A stretch of 64,000 bases of DNA from Veillonella parvula (lineage in GTDB: Bacteria; Bacillota; Negativicutes; Veillonellales; Veillonellaceae): assembly GCF_036456085.1 (NCBI RefSeq), contig NZ_CP138632.1, positions 966,001 to 1,030,000 of the forward strand. Direction: 5' to 3'. The notes below the pieces were generated by a model, which did no database searches, was not told the DNA's origin, and saw only the letters and a program-made list of their open reading frames with translations. Every line of letters begins with the position of its first letter. Within the stretch, counting starts at the first letter, position 1. Position numbers and translations under genes: made by a program. This document shows, piece after piece, positions 27,091 to 37,019 of the stretch.

Positions 27091-28077
27091 CTACCCTTCG
27101 GACAGTATTTTGCGATATGATTCTAGCTCATTGTGAAAGCTCGTTACAGTATGAATTGTATTCACTCGATTGCGCCAATATGCAGATTCCGGAAGTCCCT
27201 TCATATACCAGCCCGCATGAGTGCGTATCTCCTTAACGGCCATACTTTCACCTTTGTATTGGCATAACAAGTCAAAATGCTTTAATAACATATCTAGACG
27301 CTCTATATCGGTCGGAGCCGGCAATACTTCACCAGTGGCTAAATAATGATGAATACGACCAAAGATCCAAGGATTCCCCTGTGCACCACGGCCTACCATT
27401 ACAGCATCACAACCGGTTTCATCAAGCATTTGCTTAGCATCTTCAGGATTCACAATATCACCATTGCCAAGTACGGGTACAGATACCGCTTCTTTCACAG
27501 CCTTAATATAAAACCAGTCCGCATGTCCACTATACATTTGCTCCTTTGTACGCCCATGTACGGCTATAGCAGCCACACCTGTAGACTCAATGCGTTTTGC
27601 AAAATCCACAACATTAATAGAGTCACTATCCCAACCGATACGCATTTTTACAGTAACAGGTACATCAACAGCCTCAACAGCGGCTTCTGCAACACGCGCC
27701 GCTAGATCAGGATTTTTCATAAGTGCCGAACCATCGCCAGAGGTAACTACCTTTTTTACAGGACAGCCCATGTTTATATCTACAATATCGGCACCCGCAT
27801 CGGCCACAACCTTAGCCCCCAAAGCGATTGCTTCTGGATTAGAGCCAAAAATTTGCATGGATACAGGACGTTCTGCCTCTTCAATGCGCAATAATTCATG
27901 AGTACGTTCATTCTTATATTTAATACCCATAGCACTGACCATTTCGGTACATACCAAGGCTGCACCTTGTTCTTTGGCCAGTAGTCGATACGCAATATCG
28001 CTAACCCCTGCCATAGGCGCTAATATGGCTTGACCATCAATTTTGACAGCCCCAATTTGCCACTGTTTATTATTCAT
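27091..28077 (-). CDS. dusB: tRNA-dihydrouridine synthase, DusB/NifR3 type
   Basis: The product is 328 aa, an FMN-dependent TIM barrel. LAPMAGVSDIAYRLLA opens the domain, NMGCPVKKVVTSGDGSALM carries the catalytic Cys, and VHGRTKEQMYSG and MVGRGAQGNPWIF are flavin and product-site motifs. It reduces uridines in the tRNA D-loop. It stands as a single gene between terminators at 27007 and 28104. Confidence 0.94.
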   Translation of the reverse strand: MNNKQWQIGAVKIDGQAILAPMAGVSDIAYRLLAKEQGAALVCTEMVSAMGIKYKNERTHELLRIEEAERPVSMQIFGSNPEAIALGAKVVADAGADIVDINMGCPVKKVVTSGDGSALMKNPDLAARVAEAAVEAVDVPVTVKMRIGWDSDSINVVDFAKRIESTGVAAIAVHGRTKEQMYSGHADWFYIKAVKEAVSVPVLGNGDIVNPEDAKQMLDETGCDAVMVGRGAQGNPWIFGRIHHYLATGEVLPAPTDIERLDMLLKHFDLLCQYKGESMAVKEIRTHAGWYMKGLPESAYWRNRVNTIHTVTSFHNELESYRKILSEG

Positions 28078-28103
28078 ATAATTCTATTTCCCTTAATAAA
28101 AAA

Positions 28104-28123
28104 GGTACAGCATAAGCTGTACC
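28104..28123 (-). terminator. Intrinsic terminator after coaX
   Basis: An 8-bp perfect stem (GGTACAGC with GCTGTACC, loop ATAA) is followed by seven U on the minus strand. Confidence 0.88.
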
Positions 28124-28171
28124 CGAATGTACACTACTTCGTTACCTATACGTAACTATATTATAGTAGCA

Positions 28172-28939
28172 TTATTTATTTCTTTCGTAAATAAGGCGTA
28201 AGCCTTCTAATGTAAGCATAGGTTCTACATGGTCAATGCAGTCTGTAGCACTGCTAATAAGCTGTGCCAAACCACCTGTAGCCACTACAGTTACATGATT
28301 CCCCATTTCCGCTTTCATACGAGACACGAGGCCTTCTACTTGACCTACATAACCGTAGAACATACCAGATTGCATAGAGGACACCGTATTTCGACAAATG
28401 ACTTGCCCCGGGTCTCTCACATCGATACGAGGTAGTTTGGCCGCCCGTTGGAATAAAGCCTCTGCAGAAATTGTTACCCCTGGAGTAATAACCCCGCCCA
28501 TATAATCGCCATTACCTTGTACCGCACAATAAGTTGTAGCCGTACCAAAATCGATGATAATTAAATCGCCCTTATAAAGCTCATGTGCTGCTACAGCATT
28601 TACAATACGGTCAGCCCCTACTTCACGAGGATTATCATACTTAATAGCGATGCCAGTTTTAGTACCTGGACCTACAATAAGAGGATTTACATTAAAGTAG
28701 CGCAAACACACGCGCTCTAATGTAGGCATTAATGGTGGTACAACCGAGGAAATAATGATAGCATTAATATCTTTTACATCAACCTTACGGTCGTGAAAGA
28801 ATAAGTTCATCATCAGCATGCCATATTCATCGGTGGTACGGACCCGATCTGTGGAAATACGCCAGTGACCCACAAGTTCTGTCTTGTCGTATACACCGAG
28901 AACAATATTGGTGTTTCCCACATCAATTACTAATAACAT
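28172..28939 (-). CDS. coaX: Type III pantothenate kinase
   Basis: The product is 255 aa. It has the ASKHA-type [18 protein letters not shown] start, the [15 protein letters not shown] pantothenate/dimer motif and [11 protein letters not shown]. It phosphorylates pantothenate, the first step of coenzyme A synthesis. It follows birA by 9 bp, the common Firmicutes birA-coaX pair. A GGAGGCATTA ribosome site supports the ATG at 28939. Confidence 0.95.
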   Translation of the reverse strand: MLLVIDVGNTNIVLGVYDKTELVGHWRISTDRVRTTDEYGMLMMNLFFHDRKVDVKDINAIIISSVVPPLMPTLERVCLRYFNVNPLIVGPGTKTGIAIKYDNPREVGADRIVNAVAAHELYKGDLIIIDFGTATTYCAVQGNGDYMGGVITPGVTISAEALFQRAAKLPRIDVRDPGQVICRNTVSSMQSGMFYGYVGQVEGLVSRMKAEMGNHVTVVATGGLAQLISSATDCIDHVEPMLTLEGLRLIYERNK

Positions 28940-28948
28940 TAATGCCTC

Positions 28949-29923
28949 CTATTTACGCGGACGAATTGATACGTCCCCTGCCACAATACGTTTAATTGTC
29001 CCATCTGAGATTCTTACTAATAAATTACCATCTTCATCAATATCTGTAGCCACCCCTTCATAGGTATTGCCAGGAGCACGCACTTCAATTTCTTCACCGA
29101 GAGTAACAGATAATTGCCGCCATTCATTAAGGGTTTCGTCAAAGCCACTATCGAGCACTTCATAATATTGATGTTCTAATTCTTCTAATATAAGTCTAAA
29201 TGCTTCTGTGCGCTCAATATCAATATCTTCCATCGCAAGGGATGTAGCAATTAATTTTAACTCTTCTGGTAGTTCTTCTTGTTTTGTTTTTACGTTGACC
29301 CCAATGCCCATTACAATATGAGAAATTTCTTCCATAGAACCAGACATTTCTGTCAAAATACCTACTAGCTTACGACCATTCACAAGAATATCATTAGGCC
29401 ACTTTATCCCCGCATCAGTGAGCCCCATCTTATGAAAGGCCTTTGTTAAAGCCACTGCAGCCATCAAAGTACACTTTGGAGCCTCTACAGGTGGAAAATC
29501 AGGACGTAAAATCAAGCTAAACCACAAGCCTTTGCCAAATGGAGAATACCAACCGCGAGATAAACGCCCACGACCAGCAGCCTGTTCCTCAGTAACCACA
29601 ACCGTACCTTCTTCTGCACCTTGTTGAGCTAAACGACGAGCTTCTAAGTTCGTAGACTCCGTGGTATCCATATAAACATATCGTTTACCAAATACATCTG
29701 TTTTTAAGATTTGTTTCATTGCCAAGGGGCTCAACAAATCAGGTTCTTCCAATAATCGATACCCTCTCTTGGTATAAGATTCAATTTTGTAGCCTTTTTG
29801 ACGTAACGCCTTGATATGTTTCCAAATAGCTGTGCGCGAAACATGGCAGGCTTCGGACATATCTTGTCCCGATACGAAACTACCTTGGTTTTGTCTCAAG
29901 AATTCTAGCACTTCATCACGCAT
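28949..29923 (-). CDS. birA: Bifunctional biotin-protein ligase and repressor
   Basis: The product is 324 aa. Residues 1-60 are a winged helix-turn-helix (CHVSRTAIWKHIKALRQKGY). The ligase core has ESTNLEARRLAQQGAEEGTV, the GRGRLSRGWYSPFGKGLW biotinyl-AMP loop and KWPNDILVNGRKLVGIL. Residues from about 275 form the SH3-like C-terminal domain. It biotinylates carboxylases and, with the DNA-binding domain, should repress biotin genes. A BirA-like inverted repeat lies on its own predicted transcription start, suggesting autoregulation. Confidence 0.95.
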   Translation of the reverse strand: MRDEVLEFLRQNQGSFVSGQDMSEACHVSRTAIWKHIKALRQKGYKIESYTKRGYRLLEEPDLLSPLAMKQILKTDVFGKRYVYMDTTESTNLEARRLAQQGAEEGTVVVTEEQAAGRGRLSRGWYSPFGKGLWFSLILRPDFPPVEAPKCTLMAAVALTKAFHKMGLTDAGIKWPNDILVNGRKLVGILTEMSGSMEEISHIVMGIGVNVKTKQEELPEELKLIATSLAMEDIDIERTEAFRLILEELEHQYYEVLDSGFDETLNEWRQLSVTLGEEIEVRAPGNTYEGVATDIDEDGNLLVRISDGTIKRIVAGDVSIRPRK

Positions 29924-29941
29924 AGTTTAGAGCCCCTTTCT

Positions 29942-29961
29942 TTGTCAACCTAGGTTTACAA
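29942..29961. promoter_or_regulatory. BirA-box-like inverted repeat at the birA start site
   Basis: The + strand reads TTGTCAACC-TA-GGTTTACAA, nearly perfect 9-bp half-sites. They match the classic BirA half-sites (TTGTnAACC/GGTTnACAA) as I recall them, but the spacer here is 2 bp instead of the usual 14-16 bp. It overlaps the expected +1 of the birA promoter. Confidence 0.55.
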
Positions 29962-29965
29962 TTCG

Positions 29966-29994
29966 ATTGTACAAGTGTACCTTGTAAAATGCAA
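29966..29994 (-). promoter_or_regulatory. Promoter of birA-coaX
   Basis: On the minus strand TTGCAT (-35, 29989-29994), a 17-bp spacer and TACAAT (-10, 29966-29971) are present. The start would fall near 29959, inside the inverted repeat. Confidence 0.65.
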
Positions 29995-30094
29995 GGATTA
30001 TTTAAAATAATTAATGTTATAATGTATATAGTATAAAGGTATACATAAAAAAATAGATAACAATAATGCTATCTATTATCCTTCGGAGAGATAT

Positions 30095-31438
30095 ATGAAA
30101 CAGTTTACATTAGAAGAGAAAAATCAAGTTTTAGAGAACCCTTTTATCCATATTCATCGAAAACTGGATGTACTACTCAATATAGGGAAGTTACTAATGG
30201 AATGTGGGGCAAATACAAATCGAATCATTGAGGAAATGCTAAAAGCCGCAACATTTATGGGAATTCCTCATGATTACTTAAATATCCATATTTCATATAC
30301 CACTATTATGGTCAATCTATTACACAAAGAACGATCCATAACAGTCTTCAGAAAAACACCGGTTCATATTCCGAATATGGCTATGATCAATGCCGTATCA
30401 AAGCTCACATGGCGCGCCTTTGAGCGACATTACTCACTAACGACCTATGAACGACTAATTGCCAAACTGGATACAACTATACCAACGTATCCAAACTGGA
30501 TAAAAGGACTAGCTTGTGCACTAGGTTCGGCAGGTCTTGCATACCTTTACAGTGGCGATATTATCGCATTCATCGTTACCATCATATGTTCTAGTATTGG
30601 TTATTTTACGCGCACCCTATCAGGCAGATTAGGGCTTAATGAATATGTAGGAATCGCATTAGGCGGATTTGGTGCCATGATATCGGCTTACGCTTTTTAT
30701 AGTCATGTAAATAATGAATCCTTACTATATGTACTCGTTTGCTGTACCTTGTTCATGATTCCTGGGGTACCATTGATCAATTGTGTCATCGATATCATTA
30801 ATAATCATATTTTATCGGGTATGACACGCGCTATTAGAACATTACTCATCGTGGGTAGCATGACTTTAGGTATGGCCATGGCACTCTACTTTAGCCCTGC
30901 ACCAGCATTTAATTTTGTTGATATTAAACCTCATGTTATTTCCATTGAGCAAGTTATCGGTTCTTTTACAGCTGCAGCTGCTTTTGCGGTACTTTTTAAT
31001 GCTCCTGTCAGACTATTAGTATCCATTGGTATTGGTGGCGTACTATGTGTATGTATTCGCAATATACTATCCGTAGAATTAGGATTTTCTACACCAGGTG
31101 CTACCTTTATTGGTGCTGCCATTATGAGTATTATTTTTGTAAAAGTTTCTACTTGGTTAAAAACATCTAGCACTATCATTATCGTGCCGTCTGCCATCGC
31201 ATTAATGCCCGGTATACTGTACTACCGATTTCTCTTCGACATGTTACACATCAATGCATTAAATGATGCTAGTCTAATCCTTATGATACAAAATGGTGTA
31301 ACTGGCACATTTACAACTATAGCTATAGCAATCGGTGTAGCTATACCAAATGTTTTAGCACAAAAATATTTGCAAAAACTAAAAGAACAACGCATGACAG
31401 AACTTCTTGCCACACGTCATATAAACGATGGACAGTAA
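30095..31438 (+). CDS. ThrE-family threonine/serine exporter, fused two-domain form
   Basis: The product is 447 aa. Residues about 20-270 match the ThrE N-terminal part: LLNIGKLLMECGANTNRIIE, then five membrane segments with GALG-like CALGSAGLAYLYSGD and IPGVPLINCVIDIINN. Residues about 285-430 form the second ThrE_2 domain with further membrane segments (VPSAIALMPGILYYR). Members export small neutral amino acids by proton antiport. GGAGAG lies four bases before the ATG, and a TATAAT occurs at 30018-30023. It is divergent from birA and converges on ftsH, sharing a terminator. The substrate is inferred from the family. Confidence 0.85.
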   Translation: MKQFTLEEKNQVLENPFIHIHRKLDVLLNIGKLLMECGANTNRIIEEMLKAATFMGIPHDYLNIHISYTTIMVNLLHKERSITVFRKTPVHIPNMAMINAVSKLTWRAFERHYSLTTYERLIAKLDTTIPTYPNWIKGLACALGSAGLAYLYSGDIIAFIVTIICSSIGYFTRTLSGRLGLNEYVGIALGGFGAMISAYAFYSHVNNESLLYVLVCCTLFMIPGVPLINCVIDIINNHILSGMTRAIRTLLIVGSMTLGMAMALYFSPAPAFNFVDIKPHVISIEQVIGSFTAAAAFAVLFNAPVRLLVSIGIGGVLCVCIRNILSVELGFSTPGATFIGAAIMSIIFVKVSTWLKTSSTIIIVPSAIALMPGILYYRFLFDMLHINALNDASLILMIQNGVTGTFTTIAIAIGVAIPNVLAQKYLQKLKEQRMTELLATRHINDGQ

Positions 31439-31474
31439 AAAAGAGCTAGCCTTCTAAAAAGGCTAGCTCTTTTT
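31438..31474. terminator. Bidirectional terminator between thrE-like gene and ftsH
   Basis: A perfect 16-bp stem (31438-31453 with 31459-31474, 5-nt loop) is flanked by A and T runs on both sides, so it can end both convergent transcripts. It begins on the last base of the exporter's stop codon. Confidence 0.93.
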
Positions 31475-31491
31475 CATTTGGACAAAATCCA

Positions 31492-33420
31492 TTATTTAAT
31501 TTCATTAGATGATGCTTCACTAGGATCTGCTACAGTACTAGTTATTTCTTTAGCATCAACACTCTCTGGTACTACGCTACCTTCTACTTCAGAAGCTACT
31601 TTAGGCTCCTCAGCTTCAGGTTCTTTTGTTGTACCATATTTGTAAAGATTATCTACCGCTTTCGCATCGATTGTTTCCTCTTCTAACAAAGCATTTGCCA
31701 TGTCATGTAAGAATTTTTCATTATCGCTAAGAAGTTTTGTTACATCTTTATAAGCTTCTTCTACGATACGATGAATTTCAGAGTCGATTTTCGCAGCGAT
31801 TTCTTCACTATAGTTGCGCTCATGGCCTAGGTTTTTTCCTAAGAAGATTTGTTCTTGTTGTTCACCAAACACGATAGGACCAAGCTCATCGCTCATCCCC
31901 CAACGCGTTACCATAGCGCGAGCAGTATTAGTTACACTTTGAAGGTCCCCAGAAGCGCCTGTACTGATTTCATCTAAAATCAAGGCTTCTGCAATTCGAC
32001 CACCAAGAGCAACTCGAATATCTGCTAATAATTGAGATTTTGTTTTGTAGTTTTGTTCCTCAGTAGGAAGCATCATAGTGTAGCCACCAGCTGCACCACG
32101 AGGAATAATCGTTACTTTATGAACAGGATCTGCATGAGGCAATAGATGTGCCACGATAGCATGACCAGATTCATGGTATGCTGTCAACTTACGATCCTTA
32201 TCGCTCACAATATGACTGCGGCGTTCAGGTCCCATGCTAACTTTTTCACTGGCTTCTTCAACTTCAGCCATAGTAATTACTTTTTTGTTAAGACGAGCCG
32301 CCAAAAGAGCTGCTTCGTTTAACAAGTTATTCAAGTCAGCACCAGTAAAGCCTGGAGTTTTCTTAGCAATCGTTTTCAAATCTACGTCATCAGCTAAAGG
32401 CTTATTACGAGCATGAACTTTCAAGATTGCTTCACGACCGCGTAGGTCTGGACGACCTACAATAACTTGACGGTCAAAACGACCTGGACGTAAAAGTGCA
32501 GGATCTAGAATATCTGGGCGGTTTGTTGCAGCGATAGTAATAATACCTTCGTTGGCACCAAAACCATCCATTTCAACGAGCAATTGGTTCAATGTTTGTT
32601 CACGTTCATCGTGACCACCACCAAGGCCGGCACCACGTTGGCGACCAACCGCATCGATTTCGTCGATAAAGATGATACATGGGGCGTTCTTTTTCGCTTG
32701 TGTGAAAAGGTCACGCACACGAGAAGCACCAACACCAACGAACATCTCTACAAAGTCAGAACCAGAAATCGTAAAGAATGGTACCCCTGCTTCGCCAGCA
32801 ACAGCTTTAGCAAGTAATGTTTTACCTGTGCCTGGAGGTCCTGCCAATAATACACCTTTCGGAATTTTAGCACCGATAGTTGTAAATTTGCCTGGATCCT
32901 TCAAGAACTCTACTACTTCTTCTAATTCTTGTTTTGCTTCTTCAGCGCCAGCTACATCTTTGAAGCTAACCTTTACATTGCCTTCACCCATCAATTTAGC
33001 ACGGCTTTTACCAAAGTTCATCACTCGGCCACCGCCACCTTGCGTTTGTTGCATGATGAAGAAGAACAATACTACCAAAATAATAATTGGAATAGCAGAA
33101 CCTAACAAGCTCATCCACCAAGCAGGTTGCTCAGGAGGAGCTGCAGTAATTTCTACACCATTATCTTGTAAAGTTTTGATTAACGTTTCATCAGTTGGCG
33201 CATAAGAATTGAATTCTGTTCCATTTTTTAGTTTACCTTTAATACCATGATCATTGGTAATCGTTACGGACTCAACCTTTTTCTGTTGTACTTGTTGAAT
33301 AAATCCTGTATAACTGAGTTCAGATTTATTCGCACTTTGACCAGAGAAAGCGTCAATGGCGATAACGAAAGCGGCAATGATAAGTAAATAAAGGACGATA
33401 TTTTTAGTAAATCGACCCAA
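31492..33420 (-). CDS. ftsH: ATP-dependent membrane zinc metalloprotease FtsH
   Basis: The product is 642 aa. The start is a TTG at 33420 with AAGGGG eight bases upstream. There are two membrane segments (about 8-24 and 105-124). The AAA domain has Walker A GPPGTGKT (194-201), Walker [12 protein letters not shown] and the second region of homology [18 protein letters not shown]. The zinc site is HESGH (416-420). The acidic tail after 600 is low complexity. It degrades misfolded and regulatory membrane proteins. It lies just downstream of hpt, a frequent Firmicutes order (tilS-hpt-ftsH). Confidence 0.97.
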   Translation of the reverse strand: MGRFTKNIVLYLLIIAAFVIAIDAFSGQSANKSELSYTGFIQQVQQKKVESVTITNDHGIKGKLKNGTEFNSYAPTDETLIKTLQDNGVEITAAPPEQPAWWMSLLGSAIPIIILVVLFFFIMQQTQGGGGRVMNFGKSRAKLMGEGNVKVSFKDVAGAEEAKQELEEVVEFLKDPGKFTTIGAKIPKGVLLAGPPGTGKTLLAKAVAGEAGVPFFTISGSDFVEMFVGVGASRVRDLFTQAKKNAPCIIFIDEIDAVGRQRGAGLGGGHDEREQTLNQLLVEMDGFGANEGIITIAATNRPDILDPALLRPGRFDRQVIVGRPDLRGREAILKVHARNKPLADDVDLKTIAKKTPGFTGADLNNLLNEAALLAARLNKKVITMAEVEEASEKVSMGPERRSHIVSDKDRKLTAYHESGHAIVAHLLPHADPVHKVTIIPRGAAGGYTMMLPTEEQNYKTKSQLLADIRVALGGRIAEALILDEISTGASGDLQSVTNTARAMVTRWGMSDELGPIVFGEQQEQIFLGKNLGHERNYSEEIAAKIDSEIHRIVEEAYKDVTKLLSDNEKFLHDMANALLEEETIDAKAVDNLYKYGTTKEPEAEEPKVASEVEGSVVPESVDAKEITSTVADPSEASSNEIK

Positions 33421-33508
33421 AATATTACCCCTTTCAATAATAGTTTAGTGGCATAAACGAATTGAGTACATCTCGTTGAGAGATGCACTCATATATTATA
33501 TCATATTT

Positions 33509-34054
33509 TTAATCTTGATACATTTCTTCCTTTAAAATACCTATATAAGGTAAGTGCCGATATTTTTCTGCATAGTCTAAACCATAGCCGATAACAAAGT
33601 AATCGGGAATGACAAAGCCTACATAGTCTACTTCTACATCCATTTTACGGCGTTCAGGTTTATTTAATAACGCTGCTAGGCGTACACTTTTAGCTCCACG
33701 AGCATGTAAATTTTCTAGCAAGTAATGTAATGTTGTGCCCGTATCTACAATATCTTCTACAACGAGTACATGCTTTCCTTCTACAGATCGATCCAAATCT
33801 TTTAAAATTCGAACTACCCCTGTACTTGTTGTACCGCTGCCATAGCTAGAGCAAGAAATAAAATCGAAGCTTACATCCACATTCTCATCGATAGAGCGAG
33901 CTAAATCTGTAAAGAATACAATAGCACCTTTCAATACCCCTACGAGAACTACGGATTCCCCTTTATAGTCAGCACTGATTTGACGACCTAATTCGACCAC
34001 ACGTGTCTTTAATTGTTCCTCTGTATATAAAATATCTTTTGCATCTTGATGCAT
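33509..34054 (-). CDS. hpt: Hypoxanthine phosphoribosyltransferase
   Basis: The product is 181 aa. The PRPP-binding motif VLVVEDIVDTGTTLHYLL and the preceding SYGSGTTSTGVV loop identify a hypoxanthine/guanine phosphoribosyltransferase. It salvages hypoxanthine and guanine to IMP and GMP. GGAGGT lies upstream of the ATG at 34054. It is 23 bp after tilS. A hairpin at 33464-33490 in the gap to ftsH lacks a U-tract, so read-through into ftsH is likely. Confidence 0.95.
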   Translation of the reverse strand: MHQDAKDILYTEEQLKTRVVELGRQISADYKGESVVLVGVLKGAIVFFTDLARSIDENVDVSFDFISCSSYGSGTTSTGVVRILKDLDRSVEGKHVLVVEDIVDTGTTLHYLLENLHARGAKSVRLAALLNKPERRKMDVEVDYVGFVIPDYFVIGYGLDYAEKYRHLPYIGILKEEMYQD

Positions 34055-34077
34055 CTATATGACCTCCACGATTCATA

Positions 34078-35076
34078 TTAATGTTTGCAATATATTTTTA
34101 TTGTATCACATTGAGCACTTACTTTTATACTTTTAATATTGAAAGTTTTCCCTTCCCCAGTGTTAACAATGTCAAGTAATTGCTCTTGATGAGCAGTGGT
34201 AAGCTTGATTTCAGGATCAAAGATGCTCACCAGTCTTTGCCACAATCGACGTTGTATAGCCAACGGCTTCTTACGTAACCCCCTACGAGATATAAACGCG
34301 CCCTCATCAGAGATAGTTACTAACTCATCAAACGCCATATCCGTTAAATTAGAAATAAGAGAAATGTCTTCGCGTACAGAAGCCCCTAGCCTTACTATGG
34401 CATCGCTAACGATAGGATTAATGGCTTTTAACTCAGGTATAATGCGATGACGAATTCTATTTCTTTGATATCGTACATCCTCATTTGTACTATCTATACA
34501 GTAAGAAATATCTTTCTCTTTTAAATATAGAAGTAATTCTTCTTTTGTGACATCTAACAGAGGTCTTACTACTGGAACAGTATAATCATTACTAACAACG
34601 GCCATGCCTGTCAAACCATTAAGTCCAGTCCCTCTAATAAGATGTGCTAAAATTGATTCTGCTTGGTCATCTTTATGATGAGCTACTGCAATATAGTCAT
34701 ACCCCTCAGACTGTGCTATACCGGTTAGCCATTGATACCGAACTTGGCGGCCTATAGTTTCCTCTGATAGCTTTTGAGCTTGACTCAATTTAGGCACGTC
34801 AAAGACAGCCGTATAAAATGGCAGTCCTAGCACGTCCGCTTGATTTCGTAACCATAGGACCTCATCCTTACTTTCAAGACGAATACAATGATCTACGATA
34901 GCAACTCCAAGCTCATATACTGTATGGCGATGTGTAGCAATATCTTGCAATAAATGCAATAAAGCCATCGAATCAGGACCACCAGAACAAGCTACCAAGA
35001 TACGACAATTCTCAGGAAATATATCATGTAATTTTAAAGTGTGATTAACGGTTCGAATGAGTGCTTTCACATTCAC
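34078..35076 (-). CDS. tilS: tRNA(Ile)-lysidine synthase, short form
   Basis: The product is about 332 aa from a GTG at 35076, which has GGAGG nine bases upstream. The ATG seven codons earlier lacks a site. The PP-loop ATP motif is VACSGGPDSMALLHLL, followed by AVAHHKDDQAESILAHLIRGTG and YQRNRIRHRIIPEL. It makes lysidine in the anticodon of tRNA-Ile(CAU). Length is about 100 residues shorter than E. coli TilS, so most of the C-terminal region is missing, as in other short forms. It overlaps the upstream Ppx/GppA gene by 32 bp. Confidence 0.9.
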   Translation of the reverse strand: MNVKALIRTVNHTLKLHDIFPENCRILVACSGGPDSMALLHLLQDIATHRHTVYELGVAIVDHCIRLESKDEVLWLRNQADVLGLPFYTAVFDVPKLSQAQKLSEETIGRQVRYQWLTGIAQSEGYDYIAVAHHKDDQAESILAHLIRGTGLNGLTGMAVVSNDYTVPVVRPLLDVTKEELLLYLKEKDISYCIDSTNEDVRYQRNRIRHRIIPELKAINPIVSDAIVRLGASVREDISLISNLTDMAFDELVTISDEGAFISRRGLRKKPLAIQRRLWQRLVSIFDPEIKLTTAHQEQLLDIVNTGEGKTFNIKSIKVSAQCDTIKIYCKH

Positions 35077-35941
35077 GGGCCATCGCCTCCATACCATCTT
35101 GGTCGCTCACAAATACATGAGGGACCTCATAGGAATCCATAAAGGACGTTAAAATCTCTGCCCCAGCAACAATAATGTCGGCACGCCCAGCGGGTAAACC
35201 TTTTACTTGTAGTCTCTCATCACGACTCATATACCGCAATTTCATAATAATGCCTTCCACTGTTTCACGGCTCAATTTATGACCTTGTACCTTTGTGCCA
35301 TCATAATGGTCTAAACCTAAATCAATAGCAGCCAAGGTTGTTAGGGTTCCTCCAATACCGATAAATTCACCAAATTCACCTTCAATCCTCATCGGGTCCC
35401 AAAGAAAACGAGTTTCCTCCCACACTCGTTGAGGCCCTTCGTCAGATATAGATTGAAGGCGTACCGCTCCCACAGGATAAGAACGACTCCAGTACACTCC
35501 GTCCTTGTTACCTAATGCAAGTTCTGTACTACCTCCACCAATATCGATGGTCGTATAATGACGTCCATCCTTTAATTGATCTCCTAACGCACCATTAAAA
35601 CCATAAATAGCCTCCTCAGCACCAGATAAAATTCGCCACTCCATAGGACAGTATTCATTAATACGTTCCATAAATGCAAGTCCATTGGCTGCTTCACGAA
35701 CAGCACTCGTCGCAAAACCAAAGCAATAGTCAGCACCGTATTCATTTGCTATTTTTTGTATATCCGTAAAGGCTTGATAGGATGCTTCCATGGATTCATC
35801 TCGCAAGGTACCATCTGTATTTCGTTGACCTAAACGGGTAGTCCACAACTGCTTAGGCTCATAACGCCACTCGTTATTCTCATAGGTAGCCAATAATAAA
35901 CGCACCGAATTAGAGCCAATATCTATAATTGCTAACTTCAT
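35045..35941 (-). CDS. Ppx/GppA-family phosphatase, single-domain form
   Basis: The product is 298 aa. The ASKHA phosphate motifs are IDIGSNSVRLLL (residues 5-16) and TIDIGGGSTELAL near 130, with the FGFATSAVREAANG loop near 75. Members hydrolyse exopolyphosphate or pppGpp. This one contains only the two-lobed catalytic part and lacks the HD-like C-terminal domain of E. coli enzymes. Which substrate it uses cannot be read from sequence. It starts the short unit ppx-tilS-hpt and overlaps tilS. Confidence 0.88.
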   Translation of the reverse strand: MKLAIIDIGSNSVRLLLATYENNEWRYEPKQLWTTRLGQRNTDGTLRDESMEASYQAFTDIQKIANEYGADYCFGFATSAVREAANGLAFMERINEYCPMEWRILSGAEEAIYGFNGALGDQLKDGRHYTTIDIGGGSTELALGNKDGVYWSRSYPVGAVRLQSISDEGPQRVWEETRFLWDPMRIEGEFGEFIGIGGTLTTLAAIDLGLDHYDGTKVQGHKLSRETVEGIIMKLRYMSRDERLQVKGLPAGRADIIVAGAEILTSFMDSYEVPHVFVSDQDGMEAMARECESTHSNR

Positions 35942-36010
35942 AATTGCTCCTTACATATAAATAGCATTTTTCTAATACTATTATAGCGTTAATACTCTAT
36001 ACATAAGTAA

Positions 36011-36033
36011 AGAGATGGCTAGATGCCATCTCT
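36011..36033 (-). terminator. Terminator after the S1-domain gene
   Basis: A perfect 9-bp stem (AGAGATGGC with GCCATCTCT, 5-nt loop) starts 6 bp past the stop. The U-tract on the minus strand is short (UUUACUUAU). Confidence 0.7.
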
Positions 36034-36038
36034 CACTA

Positions 36039-36440
36039 TTAATCTCGACGACCACCTCGGCCTCCGCGTTTTCCTTCGGTATTGCGTTTTAAATCGTGTA
36101 ATCGTTCATTGCTATCGCGCAAGAATGATTTCATCTTCGCTTCGAAAGACTCTATGCTTTGTTTCGATTGAACACGATGAGGACGTTTTTCTTCGTCCAT
36201 CCCCTCTTTAGGTTGTGTTTGACGAATGGAAAGTCCTATTTTATTACCATCAATAGATAAAACCTTAACCTTTACTGGATCCTCAACTTTTAAAAGGGTA
36301 TTAATATCTTCGATATATCCATGAGCTACTTCAGAAATATGAACTAACCCTGTTTGCTTTTCTCCTAAATCAACAAATACGCCGAATTTTGTAATACCTG
36401 ATACGGTACCATCAATAATGTTACCAACTTCGATTGCCAT
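36039..36440 (-). CDS. S1 RNA-binding domain protein
   Basis: The product is 133 aa. Residues 1-70 are one S1 domain (VGNIIDGTVSGITKFGVFVDL; TGLVHISEVAHGYIEDI; VKVKVLSIDGNKIGLSI). The remainder is charged and ends in an RG-rich tail (GKRGGRGGRRD) that should add RNA affinity. This matches the small general-stress/ribosome-associated S1 proteins of Firmicutes (YugI/YabR-like). It lies 69 bp after the FtsB/DivIC-like gene, the same neighbourhood as in many Firmicutes. Confidence 0.88.
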   Translation of the reverse strand: MAIEVGNIIDGTVSGITKFGVFVDLGEKQTGLVHISEVAHGYIEDINTLLKVEDPVKVKVLSIDGNKIGLSIRQTQPKEGMDEEKRPHRVQSKQSIESFEAKMKSFLRDSNERLHDLKRNTEGKRGGRGGRRD

Positions 36441-36509
36441 GCAACCTCCTAATTAATGCGGAAACCTTAAACTACAAACTGATGCAAAGAAAAAATAATA
36501 GAATATACT

Positions 36510-36842
36510 CTATTTTACATATGGTACTTCACCAGGTTTTACCAATCCTAGCTCCTCACGAGCAACCCCTTCTATGGTCTTTGGATCTTGTAACCTGGCC
36601 TTTTCCTGTTCTAACTCTTCATTTCGCTGCTGTAACTCTTGCAATTGTTGCTCTATATGTTGTTTTTCTTGATATACAGCCACCAAGCGATAAGCCTGCC
36701 CTAACAGTAACAGCACCATAATCCCTATGCCAATTCGCTTGATCCACATGAGGATAATACGCTGATCCTGTGCTTTGCGATTAGGACGAACCCGTTTGCG
36801 CGGCCTTTTTGGGCGTTGTACATCCATAGTGTCCTGAGTCAT
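36510..36842 (-). CDS. FtsB/DivIC-like septum formation initiator
   Basis: The product is 110 aa from the ATG at 36842, with GGGGGA just upstream. The first 30 residues are cytosolic and basic (RPRKRVRPNRKAQ), about 33-52 is one membrane segment, and 55-90 is a Gln/Glu-rich coiled coil (QQLQELQQRNEELEQEKARL). The end has the family's EEIAREELGLVKPGE-like stretch (VAREELGLVKPGEVPYV). It would join the FtsL/FtsQ divisome complex. Assigning FtsB versus DivIC is a naming matter. Confidence 0.88.
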   Translation of the reverse strand: MTQDTMDVQRPKRPRKRVRPNRKAQDQRIILMWIKRIGIGIMVLLLLGQAYRLVAVYQEKQHIEQQLQELQQRNEELEQEKARLQDPKTIEGVAREELGLVKPGEVPYVK

Positions 36843-37019
36843 AATGTCCCCCAAATATTCATCATCTGTATACTGTCATTTTTAGATTATACCACATAAC
36901 AGAGCTTGGGACTAAAGAAAATTACAGATATTTCTCATTAAGAACGGTAACATAAATCCGTATAAATTTAAAACTCCATATGCAATGTAAACTTTCTATA
37001 TACAAAAGTAAACATCCAC

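Noticed and set aside
33464..33490. Terminator between hpt and ftsH
   Set aside because: The 11-bp stem has no U-tract on the minus strand, so it is probably a read-through or processing hairpin at most.
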